From the NCBI RefSeq assembly GCF_019059575.1, contig NW_024881679.1:372001-436000 (forward strand): a stretch of DNA of 64,000 bases. The letters are read 5' to 3'. Position numbers and translations under genes: made by a program. Below, piece by piece: positions 44,528 to 60,582 of the stretch. The notes below the pieces were generated by a model. It made no database searches. It had not been told where the DNA came from and saw only the letters and a list, made by a program, of their open reading frames with translations. The DNA is from Amphibalanus amphitrite. Taxonomy: Eukaryota > Arthropoda > Thecostraca > Balanomorpha > Balanidae. Position 1 is the first letter of the stretch; the number at the start of each line of letters is the position of its first letter.

Positions 44528-47418
44528 GTGAGTCTCTACTTAGTTTACGCCAAGTGCACAACCAGTAGCATACATTTACACAGCCCCGAGTGACAGAGAT
44601 TGGTAACCTGTATTGGAGGCATTGCAAGTTTTGATAAACTACGCAAATGCACGTCCACATTCAGTACACAGCATAACTATACATACTTTCAACGGATCCC
44701 ATTGCCCGCATACTACATGGCGGGCTATTTGCAAACGGTATTTCGTCGCCAATGGCCTTACGCTTTTATTACATGGCTCGTGTGTAAACTGGTATGTGAT
44801 AATTTTGACCGTTGAGCGCCATTTTTACATTTAATTTTATTATCCGGGATTTCATGTTTTTGTTAATGACACAATGACAATGGACAATAGTAATCCGCGC
44901 CTGTTTAAATCCTTTTTAATTTTCTTCTGAGTGACGACAAATTTATTCACGAGTTTATACAACGACGTTTATATATAGCGACATTTATTCGCGAGTTAGA
45001 GCGGGCCACGTAAAAATGAATAGGTACTGTAAGGGGTAGGGACAACAATAAAAAAATATTGCCCTATGTGACGCCACTGTAGCCCTGGGGTAAAGATCTC
45101 AACAAGTAATATTGCCCGCGGCTATGCCACGGATCAGGTGTGTGCTTACTATCCTGAATCCTGAGATGGGCCTTTATCGAGCGGCGATCGGCCTGCTCCT
45201 GGCTCTTCCTGATTATGCCACTGTAAAATGTGATATGTTATCAGTTCGTGGTCCGTCTTTTCCTGGTAGCTGAACTGTTCGACGGACCGACTATTCCACT
45301 GAGCTAGGTCTATAGTCCGTGCCTTCGTAGGTCCCCTCTCCACTGCCAAACATTTAGCGGGTCTGCAGTCACTGATGACAGACCGGCTCTCTTGTACCGT
45401 CCGATGCAACGATCGGTGGTGCTTATTTACGTTTCCGTAATGGAAACCGAGGCCGAAAATTCGGTCTGAAATAGTGCTGATTGAAATTGCCTTTTAAACA
45501 AGCTACGACACTTCACGTGCACGCCTCTTTGACAATAACGTTTGAAGCTCAAATTCGTGGTGCATACTCCATCGTGCATTATTTTATATACCAATATTTC
45601 AATAGCTATATATTCATTCATCTTGTCATCGCAGCATGGTTCTTTCATACGTGCTTCTAATTGACAGCCCAAATAACATTCCTACCGCTCTTTGACATCC
45701 TTGTTCCTTTTGGCTTTTTTGTTCATAACAGAGACAGAGAGTGTGCGTGGCCCCTCCCTGTCCCATGGGCCACTGAGTCTGCCATGAGAGTGGCCGCCGA
45801 CTGGGCCCCAGAAAGCGTTAGCGTGCGTGTCCCTGTCTGTTAGTGTGTGGCCCGCGGACTGGCGATACTCGCTAAGTGGGTCGGTTTGCATATACAGTAA
45901 AACGGCCCGTGTATATGTATACAGTGGCCGATTCGTCTAGGCCAGAGCAGTGGCCTATATAGCCAGCCGCCATTTCTGGTATAGTGCTGGTGGTGGTTTG
46001 AATGAGATCCGGCCGGACATTCAGACGCACCTCAATAGGCACAGCCGCCGAATAGCCTAAATCGTGCGACCGTAACATGTCTTACAAATGAAAGTAGTTT
46101 CCCCATTCAAAAGTGAAAGTGGCGAAATTATATCAAAAACCCCACATGTCAGCATAACTGGAATTTTAATCTTAATTTGGCTCATGGGGGTAAGTGTCCA
46201 TGGTGTAAAAATGCAGGTGAAATCTTTATGTAAGCTAACATTTGGTGAAAAAAAAATGGTATCTATTGCTTGTTAGGTGCGATAGATATCCGCCACATCA
46301 AAGCAACATTTTCAAAGTTAACTTGTGCTCGAGTCCATGCTGACTCATGACTGGTGACCTGTCACCGGTGTCCGGTACGCTGTTTCCGGCTCTCGCTGAC
46401 CCTGTCGGCGGCGGCCGGCCTTGTTCTCCGGCGTCTGCGGACGCTGCTGTCGGCACCGATTATGACGTCACCGTCCTGTTAGATCGGTCGGCAATGGCGG
46501 CGCAGCAGAGACGTGCGCCGGAGGAGAGGAATGCCGCGCCATTAGGCCGCCTCTGCCGCCGGTGCCGCCGGCCAGACCGGAGATAAACATTTACATGAGC
46601 GGCTCGCTGCAGCTGCGGATAAACAGAGGGTGCCGACTGGTCGGCGGTGGCACCGGCGGCGTACTCCGCCCGCTACCTTACACCGGGAGCACCGCTGAGC
46701 GCTCCGCCCTGAGCCGACGCCGCCGACACTGCCACCTGGGCATTCAAACCTGAACATGCCTTCGCCAAGTATAGAAACACGTTTTCTCGAAAATCGGAGC
46801 TTTAAAAACGGAGATATTTCGGGGGAGAAAGTTGGAAAAGGCGTAATTTCTTAGAAACCCACAAACCACACCTGACCTCAGGTCACCGCCCTCAGTTTCC
46901 TAGTCCCGCTCCCAGTCTGGTCCTACCCTTCCCAGGCTCTTCCCTCGGCCTACTGTGTTTATCATGTTAGTCGCACTGTTTCCTATGACCGTGTTTCTGT
47001 GCAGTCGTGTTCCGCCAGTGCGTCTCGCCCCAGTTGACGGGGTTTCCGGCAGAGAGTCTGGCGGACATGCCATTGAGACCATGCCATACGACATTCCGTG
47101 CCATTTTCCGCCCAATTCCCAGTGACCCGCGAAGCTAGTCTAAATCACCCGAGGCTGGTTTTGTGGATCTAATGTTGGTAGTGTCAGTGTGAGGAACTCT
47201 GTCGTGTGTAGTGTTCATAGCCCTGTTCTTTTGGCTGAGCTCAGAAAAAGATAAACCTGGGCCTGCCAAAATCTTCCAGCGCACTAGAAGTCGCTCGAGC
47301 TGACGTTGAAATGACGGGGCCAACCTTCAGGTTTACTACTGCTTTCGTTACAACTTTACGATCCTTTCCCTCATACTCTCCGGTCTGCGCTGACCTCACC
47401 CGACGCTGTGCTTCTCAG
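44528..47418 (+). other. alpha-2-type intron 6
   Basis: 2.9 kb; mostly AT-rich with a GC-rich patch at 46.35-46.75 kb. No element or exon recognised. Confidence 0.65.
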
Positions 47419-47570
47419 GTAACAAGGGAGACTCAGCGATAAACCCTGGCCGGGCCATCAAGGGCCAGAAGGGCGAGCCGGGTCGTGACGGGACTCGTGG
47501 GATGCCCGGTCGGCCTGGCGCCGTCGGCGAGTCAGGAGATAAGGGAGACAGAGGACCACGCGGACCCTCC
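47419..47570 (+). CDS. Col4a2: alpha-2-type collagen IV exon 7
   Basis: The acceptor GTGCTTCTCAG and donor TCCGTAAGTAAC bound 152 bp, phase 1 to 0. It encodes GNKGDSAINPGRAIKGQKG and on to GDRGPRGPS, residues 189-239, with an interruption SAINPGRAIKG. Confidence 0.88.
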
Positions 47571-48944
47571 GTAAGTAACTCCACCGGTCTCGAGTCGATC
47601 GGTTATAGCAACATTGCACTAGTTTAAATGAGGGTTATTGGTTGTTTATGTGTGTGCTCATATACCTACCGGTGAGAAAGTCTGGTCAGGAACTTAGCTT
47701 GATTCGAATTTCTTTCTATACAAATGTTTACCGTACAACCTCGAAGTCGACGTGTGCTGTTAGCAAATGTAGGTATTGTTTTTTTATCTTTTTGTTCATT
47801 AACGTTTTCAGGATTTCTTTCCGAAACAGATTACGATTATGCGATGACAAAAAAGTACCTATAATGAGCTACGATGTAGATAAGTCGTGCCATGGTTATA
47901 GCTGTCAGCTTAGTTTTATTGATGTCTTAGCAGCGGATATTATTGGAGGAATAGCCTACAGACGACCTGCCCGAATGGAGTTTGAGTGTCTTCGGTAGAA
48001 CCACTGACTAAGTGCTGAACCCTGTCGGACCTGACGAGGGGGGGGGGGGGGTCTCTGAATCTGTGTGCCTGTGAATCGCTCGCCGCGTTGGCAGGATGAC
48101 CTGCTGTTGACCTGTAGCTGACCTGCCGTTGACCTGTAGCTGACCTGCTGAGGGACTCTCTGAGTAGGTACATCCGCGACCCATCGGCCAGCCTTCGGAT
48201 CTGATGATTGGTGTCTGTGTTTCTTCGTGTCTGCGACTGCGTCACCTGTCGTAGCTGTGACTCATTCAGCGCCGAGTGCACCGACCGGCAGTTGACCAGT
48301 CGCCGGGTGTCTCCAGGTGCCACCCTCTCGGTCGGACGACTGACCTGTGCCACCTGTCTGTACCCGTGACTCACTCGGCCGGGCCTGTTTGTGTTGAAAG
48401 TCGCTGGCACCTGGGCCCAGTCCCGGCTCCGGCAGTCTGCCAGTCCTACCCCGGTGGCAGAGCCCACCGCGGGAGCGCCCTGTCCCGTCCCGTTCTGCCG
48501 GCCAGCTAGGGTCACGGGGCTGCGTTGGAGCCGCTCCAAACTGTCGCGCTGACGAAACTTGCAACACCTGGGCTGGCTCTAGCCATCAGACAAATGGAGA
48601 TTAACGGGATTTCACTAATGGATGCGAGTGGAGAATGACGCATGTTTGATGTTTGTATGCCCACATATACCGTTTCCTCAGTGTGCGGCACCGCCCTGCG
48701 TTCTGCATGCATGTGATAGCTGCTGTGTAAAACCCCCAACTGAGCTCTTAGTTGAACGGCCTTAGCGGTGTTGCATGATATTTTCAGAGTCGACTTTTAA
48801 TGTATTATAACAGCCTGAGCCCTGAAACCTGCTATCATTGCATCTCATTTAGTAATTTTGGCATGCTCGCCACCTACTGACCGGTACAGACGCATGGTTG
48901 ACCTTGTTGTCAGCGATACTAACCGGCTGCGCTCGTCGCGTCAG
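47571..48944 (+). other. alpha-2-type intron 7
   Basis: 1.4 kb with a G-run at 48039-48051 and a short TGACCTG-rich tandem stretch (48100-48150). No exon found. Confidence 0.65.
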
Positions 48945-49130
48945 GGCCTCCCCGGCTCCCCGGGCCTGCCGGGCATGAAGGGCGCCATGGGCCTCGGATT
49001 TGAAGGCAAAGGTGGCCAGAAGGGAGAACCGGGCACGCCGGGCCAGCCGGGAATATGTCCTCCCTTCCAGGAGGGCAATTGTACGAATTTCGTCGGCCCG
49101 AGGGGTCTTCCCGGCCGAAAGGGAGATCAG
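48945..49130 (+). CDS. Col4a2: alpha-2-type collagen IV exon 8
   Basis: The acceptor CTCGTCGCGTCAG and donor CAGGTCAGCC bound 62 codons, phase 0. It encodes [16 protein letters not shown], then an interruption ICPPFQEGNCTNFVGPRG with two Cys and the sequon NCT, then GLPGRKGDQ. Residues 240-301. Confidence 0.88.
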
Positions 49131-49622
49131 GTCAGCCGCCACCTTGTCCGTCCGTCCGTCCGTCCGTCCGTCCGTCCGTCCGTCCGTCCGTCCGTCCGTC
49201 CGTCCGTCCGTCCGTTCATTCGTTCGTTCGTTCGTTTGTTCGTTCGTTCGTTCGTTCGTTCGTTCGTTCGTTCGTTCGTTCGTTCGTTTGTTCGTCCCTC
49301 AGTCATTGTGCGCGATTGTGCTTGTGCTCTGACGCTGGAAGCATTGCATGAGGTGTTGCTTGGCATTTGCCCCATATCCCGTCTTGCTTCTGCCGCATCC
49401 TACATGGTCTAATTTCCATGTCAATTGTCAACCCGCCTGTCTTGGTCTATGTGTATGCTTGTGTCTTTGTGGAAGTATGTCTGCTCGTATAGTCTTCCTG
49501 TATTTTACAGAACCTTCTCTAGATAGTCTCGATGTGCTTGAAACGATCACCTCAGTCCTAAGCTTTCTATCGATGCCCAATTCAGCCTTCTGACCGTTCT
49601 GAATTACCATGGTGGCCTCTAG
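49131..49622 (+). other. alpha-2-type intron 8
   Basis: Begins with a large tetranucleotide microsatellite (49147-49290) 16 bases after the donor; the rest is unremarkable. Confidence 0.8.
49147..49290. repeat. (TCCG)n followed by (TTCG)n microsatellite
   Basis: About 17 copies of TCCG pass into a similar number of TTCG copies, a transition consistent with a single C-to-T variant spreading through the array. Frames reading SVRPSVRP across it are artefacts. Confidence 0.97.
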
Positions 49623-49805
49623 GGTCGGCCGGGCCCGCCCGGTCAGCCCGGACTCAAGGGGTACATGGGCATCTGTCCAGAGGCGCCGGCCGGTGAGAAG
49701 GGCGAGCCGGGTCCGCCCGGCTGCGGCCCCTGCGGCCCTCCCAACTGTTTCGGTGCCGACTGTGAGCAGGAGGCCAAGGAGCCTAAGGGGACGGTGGCGA
49801 CCAAG
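49623..49805 (+). CDS. Col4a2: alpha-2-type collagen IV exon 9
   Basis: The acceptor GGTGGCCTCTAG and donor AAGGTGAGGC bound 61 codons. It encodes GRPGPPGQPGLKGYMGICPE, Gly-X-Y, then a cysteine-rich interruption GCGPCGPPNCFGADCEQEAK with four Cys. Residues 302-362. Such clusters are candidates for inter- or intra-chain disulfides. Confidence 0.87.
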
Positions 49806-50108
49806 GTGAGGCAGACCGGACGGCGTATTACTAACGGGTGCCGCGGCCGGTGGATGACCGACGTCCGGGCAGACTAACACCCAGCAGCAGGGGACAGCTG
49901 GCCAGCCGGCCAGCCGGGCTGCGTTAACCAGCAGAGGGCAGCCCGACCAGCATTAACACCAGCAGGTCGCCGCCGCCGCCGCCGCCGCAGCGGCGGGTGG
50001 GGCCACGCCGGCGGCGACAGCAGGCGGCAGCGGGGTCGGCAGCGGTAGTGGCGGGGCTGCAGAATGGCTGTTAACCGGGTGCCGCTTTGTATGACCTGTC
50101 GCGTCCAG

Positions 50109-50291
50109 GGCGTGCCGGGCCGGCCGGGAGCTGCTGGTGCCAAGGGTGAGATGGGTGTCGGCGTGATCGGGCCGCGCGGCGAGCCGGGCGAGCCGGGCCC
50201 GCCGGGACCGGCCAGCTTCCTGCCCGTGCCGTTCGAGGCCAACTGCACGACGACGGTGGTGCCCGGCCGCCGGGGCCCGCCGGGACCGCAG
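50109..50291 (+). CDS. Col4a2: alpha-2-type collagen IV exon 10
   Basis: The acceptor CTGTCGCGTCCAG and donor CAGGTGAACG bound 61 codons. It encodes GVPGRPGAAGAKGEMG and on to an interruption PASFLPVPFEANCTTTVVPG with Cys and sequon NCT. Residues 363-423. The PFEANCT motif echoes PFQEGNCT in exon 8. Confidence 0.87.
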
Positions 50292-52847
<2,556 letters not shown>

Positions 52848-53079
52848 GGACGAGATGGGCCATACGGGCCGCCGGGACCTCAGGGCTTTAAGGGCGACAT
52901 TGGCGTGCCCGGCCTGGACGGCCGGCCCGGCCTGCCGGGTAGGAAGGGCGATCCGGGGCCGGCCGGCCTGGATGGCGTGCGTGGTCTGCCGGGACCGCAG
53001 GGTCCGCCCGGCGGTGGTCCCGGCGGTCCGCCAGGAGACCGCGGACCACGGGGCTTCCCCGGACCCGCCGGACCCAAGG
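52848..53079 (+). CDS. Col4a2: alpha-2-type collagen IV exon 12
   Basis: The acceptor CTGCTCGCCAG and donor AAGGGTGAGACC bound 232 bp. A second GTGAGA 22 bases later is rejected because only the first gives phase 1 to match exon 13. It encodes Gly-X-Y with [15 protein letters not shown], residues 463-539. Confidence 0.87.
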
Positions 53080-54346
<1,267 letters not shown>

Positions 54347-54730
54347 GGTCGGCCTGGTCTGGACGGTGACCCCGGCATGGACGGTCTGCCCGGCCTGAAG
54401 GGTGAGCGCGGCTACACGGGACCTCCCGGCGCGCCCGGAGACACCATCGACGGCATTCCCGGCGAGACCGGCGAGCCCGGGCCGCGCGGAGAGAAGGGAC
54501 GCGACGGTATTCCTGGTCGGCCGGGCAGCCCCGGCCAGCCCGGCTTCAAGGGCGAGGAGGGCCGCCAGTGTGACCAGTGTCTCGAGTGTCCTGTCGGCGA
54601 GAAGGGAGAGCCGGGACTGGACGGTCTGCCGGGCGCGCGCGGACTGCGGGGACCCGAGGGGCCGCCCGGCCGGCCTGGCCAGCCAGGAGAGGATGGTCCC
54701 CGCGGCCAGCCCGGACTGCCCGGGAAGGAG
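54347..54730 (+). CDS. Col4a2: alpha-2-type collagen IV exon 14
   Basis: The acceptor GTCGTCGTTGCAG and donor GAGGTGAGACG bound 128 codons. It encodes [16 protein letters not shown] and on to GLPGKE, with interruptions DTIDGIPGE and a three-Cys block [18 protein letters not shown], at a position where other collagen IV chains carry cysteine-bearing interruptions. Residues 617-744. Confidence 0.9.
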
Positions 54731-54975
54731 GTGAGACGTGGCGACCACCAGCCAGACGGAGCGTAACTAACTGTCTACATAGATCCATCTGAGTGGTCAT
54801 TGATCATGCTAGCACGCAGTTTTCATTGCAACACTGCGGCAACCATATTTACTCAGCTGCAAACTGCAGCAGAGAGGTATTGGACGGTAATTGCTGTACG
54901 TGGTATGGTAGGTAGGAGCGAAACTCTGCGGTGTAAGCGCCTTCACTGACGGCCTGTGTCCGTGTTTGCCCACAG

Positions 54976-55342
54976 GGAGCGTCCGGCCAGGACGGTCTGC
55001 CCGGGCCGCCGGGACCCAAAGGTCTGGACGCTGTGGTGCCCCCGGACGTCACGCGAGGCCCCAAGGGAGACAAGGGCGACTACGGTCTGCCGGGTCTGCC
55101 GGGCCGCGAGGGCCGCGAGGGAGTACCGGGCCGTCCCGGCCAGCCCGGCCCGCCCGGCCTGCCTGGACTGAAGGGCGATAAGGGAGCGCGCGGCTTCCCG
55201 GGCGACGCCGGCCGGGACGGCATGCCGGGCCTGGACGGCCTGCCGGGACGCGACATCAAGGGAGAGCCCGGAGAGCCCGGAGACATGGGTCTGCCCGGAG
55301 AGAAGGGCAGCAGGGGCACCAGGGGACCGAAGGGAGAGCCAG
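54976..55342 (+). CDS. Col4a2: alpha-2-type collagen IV exon 15
   Basis: The acceptor GTTTGCCCACAG and donor CCAGGTAAGAG bound 367 bp, phase 0 to 1. Gly-X-Y with interruptions [12 protein letters not shown] and GRDIKGEPG, residues 745-866. Confidence 0.9.
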
Positions 55343-55846
55343 GTAAGAGTCCCCCAGCTCTCCATCACCAGTGGAGCCAGGATTTTGGTGGGGAATGGCA
55401 TATGTTTATAGGTTTATGAGCGTGGCCATACTCTCTTTTGACCCCATAGTTTGACGCGTCCGTGAACTGCAGTTCACTTACTAGTGTGACCTTACTCCGT
55501 TCAGGACGTGAGGGCAAATCAATAGACGATCATTTTAGATGAAATTAACCCTCGTATGTAAAAGGTAGGTATGTACTTGGCAGATACTCTGCTTGGCAGC
55601 GCCAGCGATCAGTGAAGTCAGTGAAAGCCCCTGCATTCCTTTCTTTGGACATGCAGCCCTGTGTTTAGGCCTAATTAAATAATAACATATGCAAGTTTTG
55701 TATTTTCCAGATTTCCAGTTTGTATGTGAAGTGTGGGCTGCGTGTGCTGCTATGTCTGCTGTATGACTGATTCGGTGCCAGCCAGTCGCTGTACGAGTAT
55801 CATTCTCCGGCGACTGAGACCCTCGTTTTACGGCCTGTGCCCCCAG
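55343..55846 (+). other. alpha-2-type intron 15
   Basis: 504 bp, nothing recognised. Confidence 0.7.
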
Positions 55847-56410
55847 GTCGCATTGTTCCCCCCGGACAACAAATCTTCAAGGGACTGCCGGGACCGAAGG
55901 GAGACCGCGGCCTGGACGGGCCGCCCGGCCGGCCCGGCCCCAAGGGAGACAAGGGCGACCGCGGACTGGACGGCCGGGAGGGCACTCCGGGCCCCATCGG
56001 TCCCGCCGGACCCCCGGGACCGCGCGGTCTGCCCGGACCACGCGGCGACAAGGGCCTCATGGGACTGGAGGGACTGCCCGGCTTCCCCGGCGAGGACGGG
56101 CTGCCTGGCCGGCCCGGCGAAGACGGACTTCCCGGCCTGAAGGGAGAGCCTGGTCTGCCAACGCCCGGCCCGGCCGGCCAGCCGGGCCTGCCCGGACTCA
56201 AGGGAGACCGCGGTCCGCCCGGCCAACCGGGCAGCCTCGGCCAGGACGGAGACAGAGGACTGCCCGGATTCCCCGGAATTAAGGGCGAGCCTGGACTGCC
56301 CGGACTGAACGGACTGGACGGCCGGCCCGGAGAGAAGGGAAGTCCCGGGTTCCCCGGTCCCGACGGCCTGCCCGGTCCGGCCGGCCCGCCCGGAGACGAT
56401 GGACCCAAGG
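55847..56410 (+). CDS. Col4a2: alpha-2-type collagen IV exon 16
   Basis: The acceptor CTGTGCCCCCAG and donor AAGGGTAAGCG bound 564 bp, phase 1 to 1. An opening interruption [12 protein letters not shown] is followed by long Gly-X-Y with one RGD (GPRGDKG) and one break at GLPTPGPAG. Residues 867-1054. Long minus-strand Pro/Gly/Ser frames over it are shadows. Confidence 0.9.
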
Positions 56411-56645
56411 GTAAGCGTCGGTGAAGGCCATTGAGCACTTTCATTTGTGTATGTGGTGGTTAAAATGCTCTTTTAGCAGTGGATGTTTGCACTGGAAACT
56501 GCATTTGTTGTGGTAACTATGTAAGTTAACTGGTGATCATGTAAATCTATCAAAAGTTATTAGGGGCGATGACTGCTGTCAGCTACGTCTGTCAACAATC
56601 TGATATCATACAGAATGGCCCACTGGCGGTGACTGTGCCGGTTGA

Positions 56646-57565
<920 letters not shown>

Positions 57566-57607
57566 ACTCACACCCCCTAAAATGTGACCCCACTCCGCTT
57601 GTGACCT

Positions 57608-58280
57608 TTATGGCTCCCCTGCTTGAAAACGGAGAGGCCTGCGTACTTCTCGGCCACTTCTAGTGAATATCCTCGTTCGGCCAGAGCATGTAGTAACATC
57701 CTGGCCAGAGGACGGGTCTCCATCGCTGTGTCCATCTTCTGCTATATCTTTCCCTTCTGTGCTCCTTTCAGCGTCATTTGAATGTTCAACAGATGACCCG
57801 GCTTCCGACAGCGTCGTGTCCGTATCAGGGACCCTGTCGTCATCAGTTGGGTTGCTCCTGCTGACCTCTTGTGGTCGCGGTTCAGCTGGAACCGATTGTC
57901 GTGTCACTGGGCGGGAGGACATCTCGGTTACTCGCTGACGAAGCGGTGAATTGTTCCTCCTTGACTCCGTTTCAGTTCCAAGTATTCGTGTCTCGGATGA
58001 GCCTGCTCGTGGATCGGCTGCTCTCGAGGCTGGCTTGCTGGCATGTCCCAGCGGAAGCAGCTGTCCTGCGTGACGGGACCATGTCAGTCCGTCTACTGCC
58101 ACCTGATAGGACACTGGTCCTGTTCGCCCAATAACATGGCCCTCCTTCCATTTTGGTCCGCCTGCATAGTTGCGTACCAGCACCTTGTCTCCAGACTGGT
58201 ATTCTGGAAATCTTTTGCTGCCGTTTTCCATCTGTTTCGCCTGTGCATTTAGCACCTTGTCGGCGGGCCTTGGCTTCAGA
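57608..58280 (-). pseudogene. pol C-terminal tail of the rearranged LTR element
   Basis: Minus-strand frame beginning at LLKPRPADK and including WKEGHVIGRTGPVSYQVAVD, the region after integrase in related elements. A hydrophilic Ser/Thr/Asp-rich tail ends at TTCAGGCAGGGGAGCC-side stop 57608. It is separated from the rest of pol by the inverted block. Confidence 0.8.
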
Positions 58281-58299
58281 AGCCTATCCCGTCTTGGCA

Positions 58300-59696
58300 C
58301 ACCCGTCTTGGCACATTACGACGGACGGAAGCCAGTGCGTTTGATCACGGACGCCAGTCCGTATGGCTTAGGAGCCGTTCTCGTGCAGGTGGACGGAGAC
58401 GGGAACGAGAGGCCTGTCAGATTTGCCTCCAGAAGCCTATCCACAGCCGAGAAGAATTATGCCCAGGTCGAACGGGAAGGGCTGGCCGTTATCTTCGGTG
58501 TGAAACGGTTCCGCCAGTACCTGTGGGGCAGAAAGTTCTCATTAGTGACTGATAACAAGCCACTGACAACGATGCTGGGACCAAAGACGCCAGGCCCTGC
58601 TCTAGCAGCTGCCCGAATGCAAAGATGGGCGTTGATTCTGGCAGAGTATACCTATGATGTGGAGTACAGAAAAGCAGCAGACATTCCCATGGCTGACTTC
58701 TTGTCTCGTTTGCCAGTTCCGGAAGCAGAGGAGACTGACAGGATCACAGATGAAGCTTCAGTGTGCTTCCTGGAGCAGTGGGACAGGATGGCGCCACTCA
58801 CCTGTGAACACGTCAAGAGGGCCACTGGTCGAGACAGAGTTCTATCAAAGGTGGCACAGTACCTCCTCAGCGGCTGGCCGGAAAGGATCCCATCCGAGCT
58901 GCAACCGTTTGAAGCAAAGAGGAGTGAACTGTCGCTCACCTGTGGCTGTATTCTCTGGGGTAACAGAGTCGTGGTACCGGAGAATCTGCGAGCCGAGGTG
59001 CTCCGTGAACTTCATAGCAGCCACCCAGGCATCAGCAAGATGAAGATGTTGGCACGAAGTTATGTTTGGTGGCCAAAGATCGATGAAGATGTGACAGAAG
59101 CTGTAAGAGGCTGTGCAGGATGTCAAGCTGGACAAAACGAGAGACCAGCGGTGTTTCTACATCCGTGGGAACATACGAAGAACCCGTGGGAGCGGATCCA
59201 TCTGGATTACGCAGGACCTTTCAGAGGTCAACATTACCTAGTCGTAGTAGACAGTCATACCAAGTGGCCAGAGATAGTCACCATGAAGACAGTCACAGCA
59301 GAAGCAACAATCAGTGAGCTCTCCAAGATATTTGCAAGGTGGGGAATTCCGGTGCAAGTTGTGACGGATAACGGAGCGCAGCTGACCTCGAGAGAGTTTG
59401 AAGAGTTTATGACAAAGCTGGGGATAAAACATATCCGAATCGCACCATATCGACCTCAGTCTAACGGACTGGCTGAAAGAATGGTGCAAACAGTCAAGCA
59501 GAAGCTCAAAGCATGTCTTCTGAGCGGAGATGACCGTCCGCTGGAACTACAGCTGTCATCGTTCCTGATGATGTACCGAAACACCCAGCACAGCACCACT
59601 GGAGTCGCCCCGGCAGAAGCTATGATGGGGAGAGTGATGCGTACCAAACTCGACCTGCTGAAGCCAAGGCCAAAAGTGGAAATGGACGGCGACTGA
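58300..59696 (+). pseudogene. RNase H plus integrase, inverted segment
   Basis: Plus-strand frame: RNase H (TDASPYGLGAVLVQ, about 58346) followed by integrase with zinc motif (H...H...CAGC, about 59000-59130). The DDE core shows LDYAGP (about 59204), TDNGAQ (about 59366) and LAERM (about 59470). At 59668 it switches from LLKPRP to the start of the RNase H region and stops at 59694. Its orientation is opposite to gag and RT of the same element. Confidence 0.85.
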
Positions 59697-60582
59697 AGAA
59701 GCCAGCTTCAACGAGCTGAAGAAGAGGCTCACTCAAGCACCCGTCTTGGCACATTACGACGGACGGAAGCCAGTGCGTTTGATCACGGACGCCAGTCCGT
59801 ATGGCTTAGGAGCCGTTCTCGTGCAGGTGGACGGAGACGGGAACGAGAGGCCTGTCAGATTTGCCTCCAGAAGCCTATCCACAGCCGAGAAGAATTATGC
59901 CCAGGTCGAACGGGAAGGGCTGGCCGTTATCTTCGGTGTGAAACGGTTCCGCCAGTACCTGTGGGGCAGAAAGTTCTCATTAGTGACTGATAACAAGCCA
60001 CTGACAACGATGCTGGGACCAAAGACGCCAGGCCCTGCTCTAGCAGCTGCCCGAATGCAAAGATGGGCGTTGATTCTGGCAGAGTATACCTATGATGTGG
60101 AGTACAGACAAGAAGTCAGCCATGGGAATGTCTGCTGCTTTTCTGTACTCCACATCATAGGTATACTCTGCCAGAATCAACGCCCATCTTTGCATTCGGG
60201 CAGCTGCTAGAGCAGGGCCTGGCGTCTTTGGTCCCAGCATCGTTGTCAGTGGCTTGTTATCAGTCACTAATGAGAACTTTCTGCCCCACAGGTACTGGCG
60301 GAACCGTTTCACACCGAAGATAACGGCCAGCCCTTCCCGTTCGACCTGGGCATAATTCTTCTCGGCTGTGGATAGGCTTCTGGAGGCAAATCTGACAGGC
60401 CTCTCGTTCCCGTCTCCGTCCACCTGCACGAGAACGGCTCCTAAGCCATACGGACTGGCGTCCGTGATCAAACGCACTGGCTTCCGTCCGTCGTAATGTG
60501 CCAAGACGGGTGCTTGAGTGAGCCTCTTCTTCAGCTCGTTGAAGCTGGCTTCTTCAGTCGCCGTCCATTTCCACTTTTGGCC
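59668..60582. repeat. 441-bp inverted repeat in the LTR element
   Basis: Arms 59668-60108 and 60142-60582 are equal-length inverted copies of the RT-end/RNase H region, with no mismatch in the stretches I compared. They enclose a 33-bp spacer. A third copy (371 bp) is at 58300-58670 in the same orientation as the left arm. Confidence 0.9.

Noticed and set aside
57608-58300. Minus-strand 230-residue frame as an independent gene
   Set aside because: It is the displaced C-terminal part of pol in the rearranged retrotransposon, and its first residues come from junction filler.
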